Source: Gordonia polyisoprenivorans
GTDB taxonomy: Bacteria; Actinomycetota; Actinomycetes; Mycobacteriales; Mycobacteriaceae
Assembly (NCBI RefSeq): GCF_017654315.1
Contig: NZ_CP072203.1
Coordinates: forward strand, 5,969,880-6,033,879
Length of the DNA: 64,000 nt
Direction: 5' to 3'
The translations under genes were made by a program, and so were the position numbers. Below are positions 25,722-34,613 of this stretch, in pieces. Under the pieces are notes generated by a model. That model was not told the DNA's origin. It saw only the letters and a program-made list of their open reading frames with translations, and searched no databases. Each line of letters begins with the position of its first letter. Position 1 is the stretch's first letter.

Positions 25722-26914
25722 GTCATTTGCGCTTCACGTCCCACGATCGCCACGAACGACACGCATGCGCCGGGTCGACCGCCGAGGTTGTGAGTCAGGG
25801 CCGTCTGTGGATCAGCCAGTTGCCGCTCCCCCGCCTCACCTCGCAACTGCAACCATGCCTCATAAAGCATGCGCAGTCCGCTGGCGCCGACCGGATGCCC
25901 AAACGACTTGAGTCCGCCATCGATGTTGACCGGCAGACGTCCGTCTGCGTCGAAGTCGCCGGCAAGCGATTCCTTCCACGCCTGACCACGATCACTGAAG
26001 CCGAGATCTTCCATGAGGACAAGTTCGGTCGGAGTGAAGCAGTCGTGCACCTCGGCAAGCGAGATGTCCCGCCGCGGATCGTCGATGCCCGCCTGTGCGT
26101 AGGCGTCCTCGGCGGAGCGAACGACTTCGGGAAACGTGGTGAAGTCATATGCCGGGTCCATCGCAGCTCTCGCGGGCGCAGCAGCCAACGACAAGCCCTT
26201 CACGAAGACCGGGCGGTCGGTATACCGATAAGCATCTTCGGCCCGGACGATCACTGCGCAGGCGGAGCCGTCCGACACACCGGAACAGTCGAAGACCCCC
26301 AAACGGCCGGCAACCTTAGGGGCGTTGGCGATCTTCGCTTTGGGTATTTCAGCTCTGAACTGTGCCTTGGGATTACGTGATCCATTGACGTGATTCTTCC
26401 ACGCGACATGGGTCATCGCCTCGCGCATCTCAGCCGGATCCACGCCATACTTCGCGCAGTAGGCGGGATCGAGCAGGGAGAATGCCGCAGGTGCGGTCAC
26501 CGACAACTCGGGCGCCGTGCCATCGCCAGGGGGATCTGCGCGGAGCAGTCCGGAGAACCCGGAGTCCTTGAGCTTCTCGACACCAACGGCCATGACACGG
26601 TCGTACGCACCGGATGCGACCGCGTAGCAAGCATTGCGAAACGCCTCTGAACCTGTCGCGCAGAAGTTTTCAACCCTGGTCACCGGCCTGAAATCGGAGT
26701 TCAGCGCCCGGCTCAGGGTGAGACCAGACTGGCCTGATCCCAATGTTCCCAGCCAGAAGGCGTCGATATCGGCGAGCTCGATGCCGACGTGGCCGAGCGC
26801 CTCGTCGACTGCATCGATCATGAGGTCATCGGTAGAGGTCTCCCACAACTCACCGAATCGGGTGCAGCCCATCGAGACGATGGCAACTTTGTCGGCAATG
26901 CCGCTACTGGCCAT
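25718..26914 (-). CDS. Thiolase-family acyltransferase (SCP-x/lipid-transfer type)
   Basis: A 398-residue thiolase with the nucleophile in ENFCATGSE (Cys85), the His in GLKSFGHPVGASG, and a C-terminal NLGGRPGACVSFVAI in place of the usual CxGGG loop. This places it with non-classical thiolases such as SCP2/Ltp types, which act as thiolases or as retro-aldolases when paired with a DUF35 partner. Its ATG (26914) overlaps the end of the DUF35 fusion gene by 11 bases, supporting a complex of the two. Predicted to cleave a beta-oxo or beta-hydroxy acyl-CoA. Confidence 0.85.
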   Translation of the reverse strand: MASSGIADKVAIVSMGCTRFGELWETSTDDLMIDAVDEALGHVGIELADIDAFWLGTLGSGQSGLTLSRALNSDFRPVTRVENFCATGSEAFRNACYAVASGAYDRVMAVGVEKLKDSGFSGLLRADPPGDGTAPELSVTAPAAFSLLDPAYCAKYGVDPAEMREAMTHVAWKNHVNGSRNPKAQFRAEIPKAKIANAPKVAGRLGVFDCSGVSDGSACAVIVRAEDAYRYTDRPVFVKGLSLAAAPARAAMDPAYDFTTFPEVVRSAEDAYAQAGIDDPRRDISLAEVHDCFTPTELVLMEDLGFSDRGQAWKESLAGDFDADGRLPVNIDGGLKSFGHPVGASGLRMLYEAWLQLRGEAGERQLADPQTALTHNLGGRPGACVSFVAIVGREAQMT

Positions 26915-28307
26915 CGTGGGTCCTCTCGTCCGAATCAGCCAGCTGACGGGCTTTCCAGAAATAGTTGTGTACGCCTCCGGCAGTAAGCAAAGTGCGGAAC
27001 ACCATGTCCACCGGAGCACCGACTGCGAGCAGCTCGGGCCGCGCATCGGCGACCTCGAAGGTCGAGCGCCCTCCCCCGTCGAAGTCGACCACGACATCGA
27101 CCACGGGCGGGGAGGGCGAATACGCCAGGTGATCAACGGTGAACGTTGCGATCCGGCCGCGCTTCGATGCCATCGGCACGGCCTCCATTTCGTCGGTTGT
27201 CCCGCAGGAGCGGCAGACGCGCATTGGCGGTGCATGTACGAATCTGCATGCGGTGCAACGACTCGCCTGCAGGCCGAACTTCCACTGTGACGACCGGGCC
27301 GAGGGCGGGCCTGCCGGTCGCTCGGGCTCAGGGCGCCGAGGGGGCTCGACATCGAGAAAACCTCGCCAGGACAGGTAGGTCGTGTAAGGCACTTCCTGAC
27401 CTCCTTTATCGACCATATGGGCGACCGGGATCGGTTGTCGTCGGCTTGCCAGTGCCGCTGTCGTTCGCATAACGATCACATCGACGCCGTCCACAGCCGA
27501 GATCAGCAAGATCGTCTCCCCCGGGCCGGCCGTGTCGAGCACGGCAGCCAGACCGAGGAGAGGGTCCCCGGCTCCGGCGAAACCGATTGGGGAACCCGAC
27601 GTCGACAGAGTTCCCTTGACCAGTTGGTGGGAACGCTTGGCAACTGCTGTATTCGGACAAGTGAGTACGACGTGATCGGCCTCGGCCAAGCCCGCGGAAT
27701 CGAGCGCCGTCCCCGCGGCCTCCCGGATCAGCGGCGCGTATCGTTCATAGCCAAACCGTTCCTCCCACGTGGCCGCATAGGGTACGACGGGCTCGCGCCA
27801 GCGGTCGAGAAACTCCTCGGATAATGAAGCGTCGGTGAGAATCTCCGCAATGGCGGGCACCTCGGGCACCGGACGCCCGATCACGACTGTTGCTGCGGCA
27901 TCGGAACCCCGGCGTTCATCGGCAGATCCGACGCGCCCGACGCGAACATCGGCGGCCGCGATGACAGTCGGCCCCCCACGGGTGGCTGTCCGAATCGCGC
28001 CCATCGCCGTTCGCGCAGTACCTATCGCGTCGTACGCCGCGACGGTCCGATCGAGTGACAATGCCGCATGCACAGCTACCGCGTTGGTCTTGTCGAGATA
28101 TGGTGGCGTACTGGTCACCAGGACCACCGAGCCTCCCGACACCACACCCCGTCCCGCCGCAGACAACGCGGTGTGCGTGGCAGCAACCGCCATAGTGGTG
28201 GCGTCCTCGTCGAAGGACGCGACGACCCGAGATGCCGAGCCGGTACTGCGCGGGCTGACCCGCCAGTCGGGAAGGTAGCTGGCGTAGGCAAGCACTGCAT
28301 TGCTCAT
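26904..28307 (-). CDS. HMG-CoA-synthase-like domain fused to DUF35 (Zn-ribbon/OB-fold)
   Basis: A 467-residue fusion. Residues 1-320 resemble the thiolase-fold HMG-CoA synthase/KAS-III group, but the expected catalytic Cys position reads AYDAIGT, with Asp93. Residues 340-460 form a DUF35 domain with a zinc ribbon (CTACRFVHAPPMRVCRSC) and an OB fold. The first half is therefore probably a structural or binding partner rather than a synthase. DUF35 proteins pair with SCP-x-type thiolases in acyl-CoA aldol cleavage; the partner is most likely the overlapping gene at 25718. The ATG at 28307 has AGGAGG. Confidence 0.8.
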   Translation of the reverse strand: MSNAVLAYASYLPDWRVSPRSTGSASRVVASFDEDATTMAVAATHTALSAAGRGVVSGGSVVLVTSTPPYLDKTNAVAVHAALSLDRTVAAYDAIGTARTAMGAIRTATRGGPTVIAAADVRVGRVGSADERRGSDAAATVVIGRPVPEVPAIAEILTDASLSEEFLDRWREPVVPYAATWEERFGYERYAPLIREAAGTALDSAGLAEADHVVLTCPNTAVAKRSHQLVKGTLSTSGSPIGFAGAGDPLLGLAAVLDTAGPGETILLISAVDGVDVIVMRTTAALASRRQPIPVAHMVDKGGQEVPYTTYLSWRGFLDVEPPRRPEPERPAGPPSARSSQWKFGLQASRCTACRFVHAPPMRVCRSCGTTDEMEAVPMASKRGRIATFTVDHLAYSPSPPVVDVVVDFDGGGRSTFEVADARPELLAVGAPVDMVFRTLLTAGGVHNYFWKARQLADSDERTHDGQ

Positions 28308-28332
28308 ATGGAGGCCTCCTTGGATCGGCCGG

Positions 28333-28587
28333 TCAACTTCGGTCACGCCACCGATCGGCGGAGGGATCGAGAAGCTCCGTGAGGTGTCCGTCCTGGAGCC
28401 AGATGATGGTCTCGAGCTCCAACGGATCGAGGAACCGAACGCGACCGGTCCGCAGGTCCTCGAGGCGCAGCCGGGTCGAGTTCGCTTCTGAGTCGACATT
28501 CACCGAGATCTCGGCGAACTCACTGCCGACCACCGGCCCTACCTCCGGAATGTCATATGGACCACGGTCATTCATCTCTATGCCCAT
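28333..28587 (-). CDS. Small conserved-looking protein of the dioxygenase operon, unknown function
   Basis: An 84-residue acidic protein (key segment RVRFLDPLELETIIWLQDGH) with no signal peptide, cysteines or recognisable fold. It begins 12 bases after the dioxygenase beta stop (ATG 28587, or ATG 28575) and ends 25 bases before the DUF35-fusion gene. Its place in the tight operon argues that it is translated and relevant to the same chemistry. I do not recognise the family. Confidence 0.6.
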   Translation of the reverse strand: MGIEMNDRGPYDIPEVGPVVGSEFAEISVNVDSEANSTRLRLEDLRTGRVRFLDPLELETIIWLQDGHLTELLDPSADRWRDRS

Positions 28588-28599
28588 GATGTCGCCCGA

Positions 28600-29142
28600 T
28601 CAGATCAGGAAAGCCATGGTGGGAATCGGCTTCTCGTTGTCGACGAGCACGACCTTCTTGTAGACCAAGCGGATCTCGCCGCCGACGCGGCGGAGACGAT
28701 AGGTGGTCCGGCCACCCCAGAGCTGGTTCTCGCGCATCCGTGATTCGTAGGCGAGGAAGTTGGCTCCAACCTCTAGGTCGATGCCCCCGTCGCCATTCTG
28801 ACGGCCCCCAAGGAGCTCGATATTACCGATGATGCGTCGGAGATCCGACGGCGGTGACTGCGCGTAGCGCTTTCCGGTCTTGACCTGCTTCATGCGAGTT
28901 GAGATGCGGTTGCGATTGTCATAGATCACTGCGACGTGGGTGCGGGGGTCGACGTCGGCACCTCCCGATGGCACCCAGTACAGGGCGTCATCGGTCCACA
29001 GTGCCTCCCAGTTGTCGTAGTCGTTCTCGTCGGCCAGACGCGCCTCCCTGAACAGGAATTGCGCAACATCATGGTAGGCCCATCCTTCGGGAACGGGACC
29101 CAATTGGTCTGCACCGGTGGCTGTATCGGTTGCGACGGTCAT
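28600..29142 (-). CDS. Aromatic-ring-hydroxylating dioxygenase, beta (small) subunit
   Basis: A 180-residue cone-fold subunit with FLFREARLADENDYDNWEALW near the start and WVPSGG, IYDNRNRISTR and a closing RLVYKKVVLVDNEKPIPTMAFLI-type segment, typical of Rieske dioxygenase small subunits. It stabilises the alpha subunit hexamer and usually carries no cofactor. The ATG is two bases beyond the alpha-subunit stop. Same fold class as the SnoaL-like proteins here, but clearly of the dioxygenase branch. Confidence 0.9.
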   Translation of the reverse strand: MTVATDTATGADQLGPVPEGWAYHDVAQFLFREARLADENDYDNWEALWTDDALYWVPSGGADVDPRTHVAVIYDNRNRISTRMKQVKTGKRYAQSPPSDLRRIIGNIELLGGRQNGDGGIDLEVGANFLAYESRMRENQLWGGRTTYRLRRVGGEIRLVYKKVVLVDNEKPIPTMAFLI

Positions 29143-29143
29143 G

Positions 29144-30412
29144 TCATGCCTCCATCAGGCCGCGGTAGTGCTTCCAGAAGCCGCGCATCCCCGTTTCGTC
29201 GGTTGCGGCACCAATGGTGAAGCCATTCTGGTCGACGTGTTCGCGGACGAGACCGCGTCGCACGTCGAGCCATTCGGGATCGAGCATCGACACCCCTCGC
29301 TGATTGCGCTCGTACATCTCGGTGTCGTCGGCTAAGAGCATGCCCGCCGGTCCGACGGAACCGATGGACTGAGAGATCATGCGGCGGTTGAGCTCCTTAC
29401 CACCGCGCAGCTGAACCGCTGTCGCGTACTGGATGCATTCACCGACCGCGACCGGCTGGATATTGAACACCTGAATCTCGGCGATGAACAGGTTCGGGAA
29501 GATCATCACGTGTGGTGCGCCCTCGATCATCCGCCGCTGGGCATCCTCGCCGTATGCGTCGGTCATTGCCTGCACATAGTTCGGGACGCGATCAGGAGTT
29601 GTGCCGAACCAACGCATCGGCTCGGCAAACCCGCGGAATTCGGGGCGTAGGTCGTTCTCGCTATGGCCGTTGCCCAACGCACGCGTGACCGCGGTGGACG
29701 CGTCGCTGTACAAAGCACCGATTGGACTACCGGTAACGCCGAAGATCGAACCGTGCACGAATTGTGGGTGATATCCGTCTGTTTCGTTTTCTGCCAGGAA
29801 CTTCCAGTTGGCGCGCGTCTTGTGGGCGAGCCATCCCGCATCGAGCGTAACCTCGCCTTCCGGGGACAAGCCGGCGAGACGATCGATTTCACCGGCCGCA
29901 GCACCGAGATGCTCCTCGAGCGATGGGCCGTCCTCGGCCATCGACCCGAATACGAAACCACGGTAACTGGCCACCCGCGGCACCTTGCCCATACCCAGCT
30001 TCAACTGCCCCTTGCCGCCGTAACCCTTGTTGTACGGATAACCGAGCAACTCGCCGGTATTGCGGTAGGTCCAGCCGTGGTAGGGGCAGCGAAACGAGCT
30101 CGAGTTACCCTGCGCGTCGTCGCACACCTGAAGCCCACGATGCGCGCATCGATTGATCAGCAGATGAACCTCCCCGTCGCGGTCACGGGTCATCACCACG
30201 TCCTGGGTGGCGAGCTTCTTGCGCACGTAGTCGTTCGGCTCGGGCACTTCACTCTCATGCCCGACGAAGACCCATGTGGTGAACCAAATCTTCTTGAGCT
30301 CTTCGGCGAAGATCGCCTGGTTCGTGTACAGCGAGCCATGCACCTGATCGGGCCGGATCAGGTGAGCGACAGAGCTGTCCGATTGCGCACCAGCACTGAC
30401 GACAGCGGTCAT
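29144..30412 (-). CDS. Aromatic-ring-hydroxylating dioxygenase, alpha (large) subunit
   Basis: A 422-residue Rieske oxygenase subunit. The [2Fe-2S] ligands are C89, H91, C109 and H112 (CAHRG...CPYHGW). The mononuclear-iron site has H215 and H220 in DGYHPQFVH, with D212 as the bridging Asp. It would insert O2 into an aromatic or cyclic substrate using electrons from a ferredoxin; the ferredoxin and reductase at 19.7-21.1 kb are the nearest supply. ATG 30412 has AAGGGA. The operator-like site S3 is just upstream. Substrate not identifiable by eye. Confidence 0.93.
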   Translation of the reverse strand: MTAVVSAGAQSDSSVAHLIRPDQVHGSLYTNQAIFAEELKKIWFTTWVFVGHESEVPEPNDYVRKKLATQDVVMTRDRDGEVHLLINRCAHRGLQVCDDAQGNSSSFRCPYHGWTYRNTGELLGYPYNKGYGGKGQLKLGMGKVPRVASYRGFVFGSMAEDGPSLEEHLGAAAGEIDRLAGLSPEGEVTLDAGWLAHKTRANWKFLAENETDGYHPQFVHGSIFGVTGSPIGALYSDASTAVTRALGNGHSENDLRPEFRGFAEPMRWFGTTPDRVPNYVQAMTDAYGEDAQRRMIEGAPHVMIFPNLFIAEIQVFNIQPVAVGECIQYATAVQLRGGKELNRRMISQSIGSVGPAGMLLADDTEMYERNQRGVSMLDPEWLDVRRGLVREHVDQNGFTIGAATDETGMRGFWKHYRGLMEA

Positions 30413-30429
30413 GGCAGATCCCTTCATCA

Positions 30430-30444
30430 ATCAATTTAATTGAT
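30430..30444. promoter_or_regulatory. Operator-like palindrome upstream of dioxygenase (site S3)
   Basis: ATCAAT-TTA-ATTGAT perfect dyad, followed by TAGATTAA, the same block seen beside the sites at 36696 and 42164. It lies 18 bases before the dioxygenase alpha start, so a bound regulator would block transcription or initiation. Confidence 0.55.
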
Positions 30445-30459
30445 ATTAGATTAACATAG

Positions 30460-32142
30460 TCAGGCCGATTTCGACACCATGTCCACCAGCCGGTACTTCT
30501 GAATCTTGCCGGTCGGCGTGGTCGGTAGTTGATCGGCATCGAGGAACACCACCCGCTTGGGGATCTTGAATCGAGCAAGATGCTCCTTGCAATACTCGAT
30601 CACCTCGTGCTCGGTGATCAGCGAGGCGGGGGCTCGCACGATCACCAGGCAGCCGATTTCACCCCATCGATCGTCAATGATCCCGATGGCGAACGCCTGG
30701 CTGACCGCGTCGAGCCTGGCAACGAGGTCTTCGATCTCCTTGGGCATCACAAGTTCCCCACCGCTCTTGTACAGTTCCTTGCTGCGGCCGGTCACCTCCA
30801 GGTACCCATCGGGTCGGACTCGGCCGAGATCGCCGGAGCGCAGAAGGCCGTCCTCCGGCAGCGCAGCATGGGTTTCGTCTGGTTTACCCCAATAACCGAG
30901 CATCGTGGTGGGCCCGTGGGATACCAGCTCACCGGTATCACCCGTGGGTAGCGCGTCTCCGGTGACCGGATCAACCGTCGAGTACACGCACAGATCGTCG
31001 GTACCCTCTACTCCTGCGACACCCGCAGCCTTGGGGCGTCCCGCAGTGGTCGACGTGAGGATGAGTGGGTCCTCGGGGCGGGTCAGCGTCATCGCGCCAC
31101 CACATTCGGTCATGCCGTATCCGGTGACGATCTCACTGACACCGAACAATTCTTCGACTTTTTCCCACAACCAGATCGGCGCGGGAGCGGAGCCGCACAG
31201 GATGGCGGTTAGCGAACTCAAGTCGTAATTCTCCCGTGCCGGACACTCGACGATGGCCACTGCCATGGTTGGTACGCAAAGGATGTCGTCGGCACGATGT
31301 CGCTCGATTCCGCAGAGGTAACCTTCTGCCGAGAAAGAGGTCTGCAGGATCACCGCCCCGCCCACCATGGTGGCGGACAGAATCCCTTCTACGTATCCGA
31401 ACATGTGGTAGCACGGCAGCGAGAACAAGATTCGCCTGCCATCGTCGTATGCACGTGTCAATGCAGAGGCATATCCGGTGCGAAGAACCGCATCGTGCGT
31501 GACGACAACACCCTTGGGAGAGCCAGTACTGCCCGAGGTATAGAGCATATCGCCGATGTCGGTCGGGCTGTGCTCGGCATCATCAGCGGCCCCGGCGTTT
31601 GCGCGCCCCAGATCGAACAGTTCGTTGTAGGTCATTGCACCCGGTCGTGAGCGGGAGTCGGTGGACAGTGTGATCACCTGCCGCAGTTCGCCGAGATCCG
31701 GGCGCGCCTCCCAACCGGGAGTCAGCGTGTCGAGCATGCCCAGATAGTCGAGGCTGCCAAATCCTGTCATCGTCAACAACACGGAGCAGCCTGACTGCGC
31801 CAGCACGTATCCGAGTTCCTCGGCACGGTACAAGTAGTTGAATGGGATCGCGATGGCGCCCGTTCGTGCAATCGCGAATTTGAACGGTACGAACTCCGGA
31901 TAGTTCGCCATGAGCATGCCGACACGGTCCCCGGGCTTGACACCCAGAGAGACCAAGGCGTCGGCGAGGACTCTTGACTGCTCGCTGACATCGGTATAGG
32001 TCAGCGTGACCTCATCGGTGATCACAAACGGCCGGTCTCCATAGAGCGAGACGCACTGGTCCAACCAACCGTCGAGCGTACGAGGTTCCCACTCGGGGAA
32101 GCGATCTCGGAGATTCTGGCGGCGCTCTTCGACGGACTTCAT
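30460..32142 (-). CDS. Acyl-CoA synthetase (AMP-binding)
   Basis: A 560-residue ANL ligase with YTSGSTGSPKG near residue 210, GYGMTECGG, the hinge VTGRSKELYKSGGE and the catalytic lysine in TPTGKIQKYRL. The Ser in SGSTG instead of Thr is within family range. ATG 32142 follows GGAGG and overlaps the TGA of the preceding ligase (ATGA). Two different ligases in tandem suggest either two substrates or re-activation after a cleavage step. Confidence 0.9.
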   Translation of the reverse strand: MKSVEERRQNLRDRFPEWEPRTLDGWLDQCVSLYGDRPFVITDEVTLTYTDVSEQSRVLADALVSLGVKPGDRVGMLMANYPEFVPFKFAIARTGAIAIPFNYLYRAEELGYVLAQSGCSVLLTMTGFGSLDYLGMLDTLTPGWEARPDLGELRQVITLSTDSRSRPGAMTYNELFDLGRANAGAADDAEHSPTDIGDMLYTSGSTGSPKGVVVTHDAVLRTGYASALTRAYDDGRRILFSLPCYHMFGYVEGILSATMVGGAVILQTSFSAEGYLCGIERHRADDILCVPTMAVAIVECPARENYDLSSLTAILCGSAPAPIWLWEKVEELFGVSEIVTGYGMTECGGAMTLTRPEDPLILTSTTAGRPKAAGVAGVEGTDDLCVYSTVDPVTGDALPTGDTGELVSHGPTTMLGYWGKPDETHAALPEDGLLRSGDLGRVRPDGYLEVTGRSKELYKSGGELVMPKEIEDLVARLDAVSQAFAIGIIDDRWGEIGCLVIVRAPASLITEHEVIEYCKEHLARFKIPKRVVFLDADQLPTTPTGKIQKYRLVDMVSKSA

Positions 32143-33785
32143 TGTTCCTCCGGGGTGATTTCACGCAGTTGTGCAGAGCTGACCTGGTCGCGGACCTTGA
32201 ACTTTCGAATCTTGCCGGTTGGAGTTGCCGGTAGCTGCTCGGCCACAAACCATCGGGTGGGCACTTTGAACGGTGCGAGACGTTGGCGCGCATGAGCTAC
32301 AAGTCGGTTGCCCAGATCATCGGGTTCGGCGCCTGCGACGGTGATCACCGCCGCAACGATTTCTCCGTACCGATCATCCGGCAAACCGATCACAGTCACC
32401 TGCGCCACATCGGGATGGCCGACGAGCTCGTTCTCCACCGCCACCGGTGAGATGTTCTCACCGCCGCGAATGATCATCTCCTTGAGCCGGCCGGTCACGG
32501 TCAGGTATCCGCGCTCGTCCATCGTTCCGAGGTCTCCCATGTGGACGAATCCGTCGCCGTCCACAGTTGCTGCTGTGGCATCCGGATCGTGGAGGTATTC
32601 GATGAGTTGCTGATAGCCACGCGCGCAGATCTCACCGGGCGTCCCGACAGGCTGTACCTCGCCGGTCGCCGGGTCGACGACCTTGCAATCAACCTGCGGC
32701 AGGGGACGTCCCACGGTCTGAAGTTGATCTTCCCGCGAGTCATTGGGACGCGTTGCAGACAGCACCGGCGCCAACTCGGTCTGCCCGAACAAGTTGATGA
32801 CCGTGGCTCCGAAAATCCGCTCAGCGCTCTCGATCATTGCCGCCGGCACGTTCGACGCACCACCCATGACCACATCAAGGTGCGGGGCGGGCTGATCTGA
32901 AGCCGACTGCACGGCCAGCAATGCACCCAGGATCGCCGGAACATAGAACAAGACTGTGGCGCTTTCTTCCCGCAGCACGTCGAGAACGCTCGACGGAGTG
33001 AACTGTTCGATCAGAATCTCCGTGCCGCCCAGCCACAGTGGACCAAGGGTGCCGATGACGCACGCCGCGGTATGGAACATCGGCAACGGATTGACTGCCA
33101 CGGCGCCCGGCTCGGCGTTGACTGCTTCCATCGTCAGTTTTGCGACATTGACCAGCGACCGATGCCGCAGCAGCACACCCTTGGGGTTGCCCGTGGTTCC
33201 CGAGGTGTACTGCAGCATCACCGGCGCGTCGGGATCGGTCGGAGCGGCTGCAATGACCTCACGATCGATCTCGTCGGGCATCCAGCGTTCGGTCTCGCCG
33301 AGACTGATGGTTACCAGGTTCGGATGGGTACGGCGCAACTGCTCGACCACTGCAGCGAGGTGATAGTCACGGCTGTGATCGGCGAACAGCAGGACCGAAG
33401 TCCCCGAGTGCCTGACCGCGTAGTCGAGTTCCTCCAAGCGCAGTACGGGATTGAGCGCTACCAGAATGACCCCCGCAAGGGCGGCCCCGTATTCGATGAT
33501 CGGCCACTCGATGACGTTGGGAGCCCATAGTGCGACGAACTCACCGGGCTTCGCGATTGCAGCGAGCCCCGTGGCGACTCGGTATGCCTCGTCGAGAAGG
33601 TCAGCGTAACTCAGGCGCACGATGTTGCCGCTGCCGTGCCGAGCACCGATCAACGCGAGCCTGTCCGGGCATTCACGGGCTCGCCTCTGGAGCAGAGCGC
33701 CGATCGTCTCGTCGACGAGAGGTACGGAGGTATCCGCATGGAGGAAGGACTCGGTCAGTGGTCCGGTGAGCTGAGAGGTGGTCAT
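32139..33785 (-). CDS. Acyl-CoA synthetase (AMP-binding)
   Basis: A 548-residue ANL ligase with YTSGTTGNPKG around residue 198, LFGQTELAP as the A5 motif, the hinge VTGRLKEMIIRGGEN and the catalytic lysine in TPTGKIRKFKV. It starts at ATG 33785 with GAGGATC upstream, 33 bases after the crotonase at 33819. It is a distinct paralogue of the ligase that follows it. Likely activates the entry acid or a ring-cleavage product to a CoA ester. Confidence 0.9.
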   Translation of the reverse strand: MTTSQLTGPLTESFLHADTSVPLVDETIGALLQRRARECPDRLALIGARHGSGNIVRLSYADLLDEAYRVATGLAAIAKPGEFVALWAPNVIEWPIIEYGAALAGVILVALNPVLRLEELDYAVRHSGTSVLLFADHSRDYHLAAVVEQLRRTHPNLVTISLGETERWMPDEIDREVIAAAPTDPDAPVMLQYTSGTTGNPKGVLLRHRSLVNVAKLTMEAVNAEPGAVAVNPLPMFHTAACVIGTLGPLWLGGTEILIEQFTPSSVLDVLREESATVLFYVPAILGALLAVQSASDQPAPHLDVVMGGASNVPAAMIESAERIFGATVINLFGQTELAPVLSATRPNDSREDQLQTVGRPLPQVDCKVVDPATGEVQPVGTPGEICARGYQQLIEYLHDPDATAATVDGDGFVHMGDLGTMDERGYLTVTGRLKEMIIRGGENISPVAVENELVGHPDVAQVTVIGLPDDRYGEIVAAVITVAGAEPDDLGNRLVAHARQRLAPFKVPTRWFVAEQLPATPTGKIRKFKVRDQVSSAQLREITPEEQ

Positions 33786-33818
33786 GCGATCCTCAGAAGA
33801 TGTGAGCGGGATGGGTTA

Positions 33819-34613
33819 TCAGTGCGTCTGCCCAAAGATCGGACGACGCTTCTCTTTGAAGGCAGAGACGCCTTCAGCGAAATCGTCACTATCGAAGAGC
33901 ACAACTTGGTGCGCGATCTCGCGGTCCAATACCTCGGGAGTCATCGGCTGTGGGTCAGCAAGCATGGACTTGACGACGCCGAACGCCTGCAACGGACCGC
34001 CCGCCAAGGTTGCAGCGTCCGCAAGCGCAGCGTTCAACGCTTCCCCAGCCGTGACCACCTCGTCGACCAACCCCAGATCCAGCGCGTCACCAGCCGTCAG
34101 AACCTTCGGCATCAGCAACAGTTGTCGAGCGCGCGCCGGCCCCACCCGCGCAGGCAAGCTCGCGAAAATACCCATGTCGCCGGCCAGGCCGACACCTGTG
34201 AACGCCATCGACATGCGAGTGCCGTCTCCAGCGATGATGCGGTCACACGCCAGTGCCAAGGAAGCGCCGGCTCCGTAGGCCGCGCCCTCCACCGCGGCGA
34301 CCACAGGTTTGGGTGTCGTCCAGATCGCCCTGATCACTCGCTGAGCAGCTTCGGCGCGGGGGCGCGCTTCGACCGCCGGGACACGCTTCATCGTCGAGAT
34401 ATCACCGCCTGCACAGAAGGCAGACCCAGCGCCGGTCAGCACAATCGCCCTGACGGCACTGTCCGCATCGGCCTTCTCGAGCAACCGGGCGAGTTCCACG
34501 CGCAACGGGATGTCGATGGCGTTGCGGCGATCCGGACGATTGAGAGTGATGATCCGGACCGGCCCGTGATCCTCGGCCAGAACCACCGGTACAGGGAGCC
34601 CGTCGCCGGTCAT
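33819..34613 (-). CDS. Enoyl-CoA hydratase/isomerase family protein (crotonase)
   Basis: A 264-residue crotonase with LNRPDRRNAIDIPLR, oxyanion loops SAFCAGGDISTM and EGAAYGAGASLALACDR. The hydratase-type second catalytic Glu position is not conserved (GVGLAGDMG), so isomerase or C-C-bond activities are possible. ATGA overlap with the preceding crotonase gene. Third of three tandem crotonases behind a MaoC gene. Confidence 0.87.
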   Translation of the reverse strand: MTGDGLPVPVVLAEDHGPVRIITLNRPDRRNAIDIPLRVELARLLEKADADSAVRAIVLTGAGSAFCAGGDISTMKRVPAVEARPRAEAAQRVIRAIWTTPKPVVAAVEGAAYGAGASLALACDRIIAGDGTRMSMAFTGVGLAGDMGIFASLPARVGPARARQLLLMPKVLTAGDALDLGLVDEVVTAGEALNAALADAATLAGGPLQAFGVVKSMLADPQPMTPEVLDREIAHQVVLFDSDDFAEGVSAFKEKRRPIFGQTH

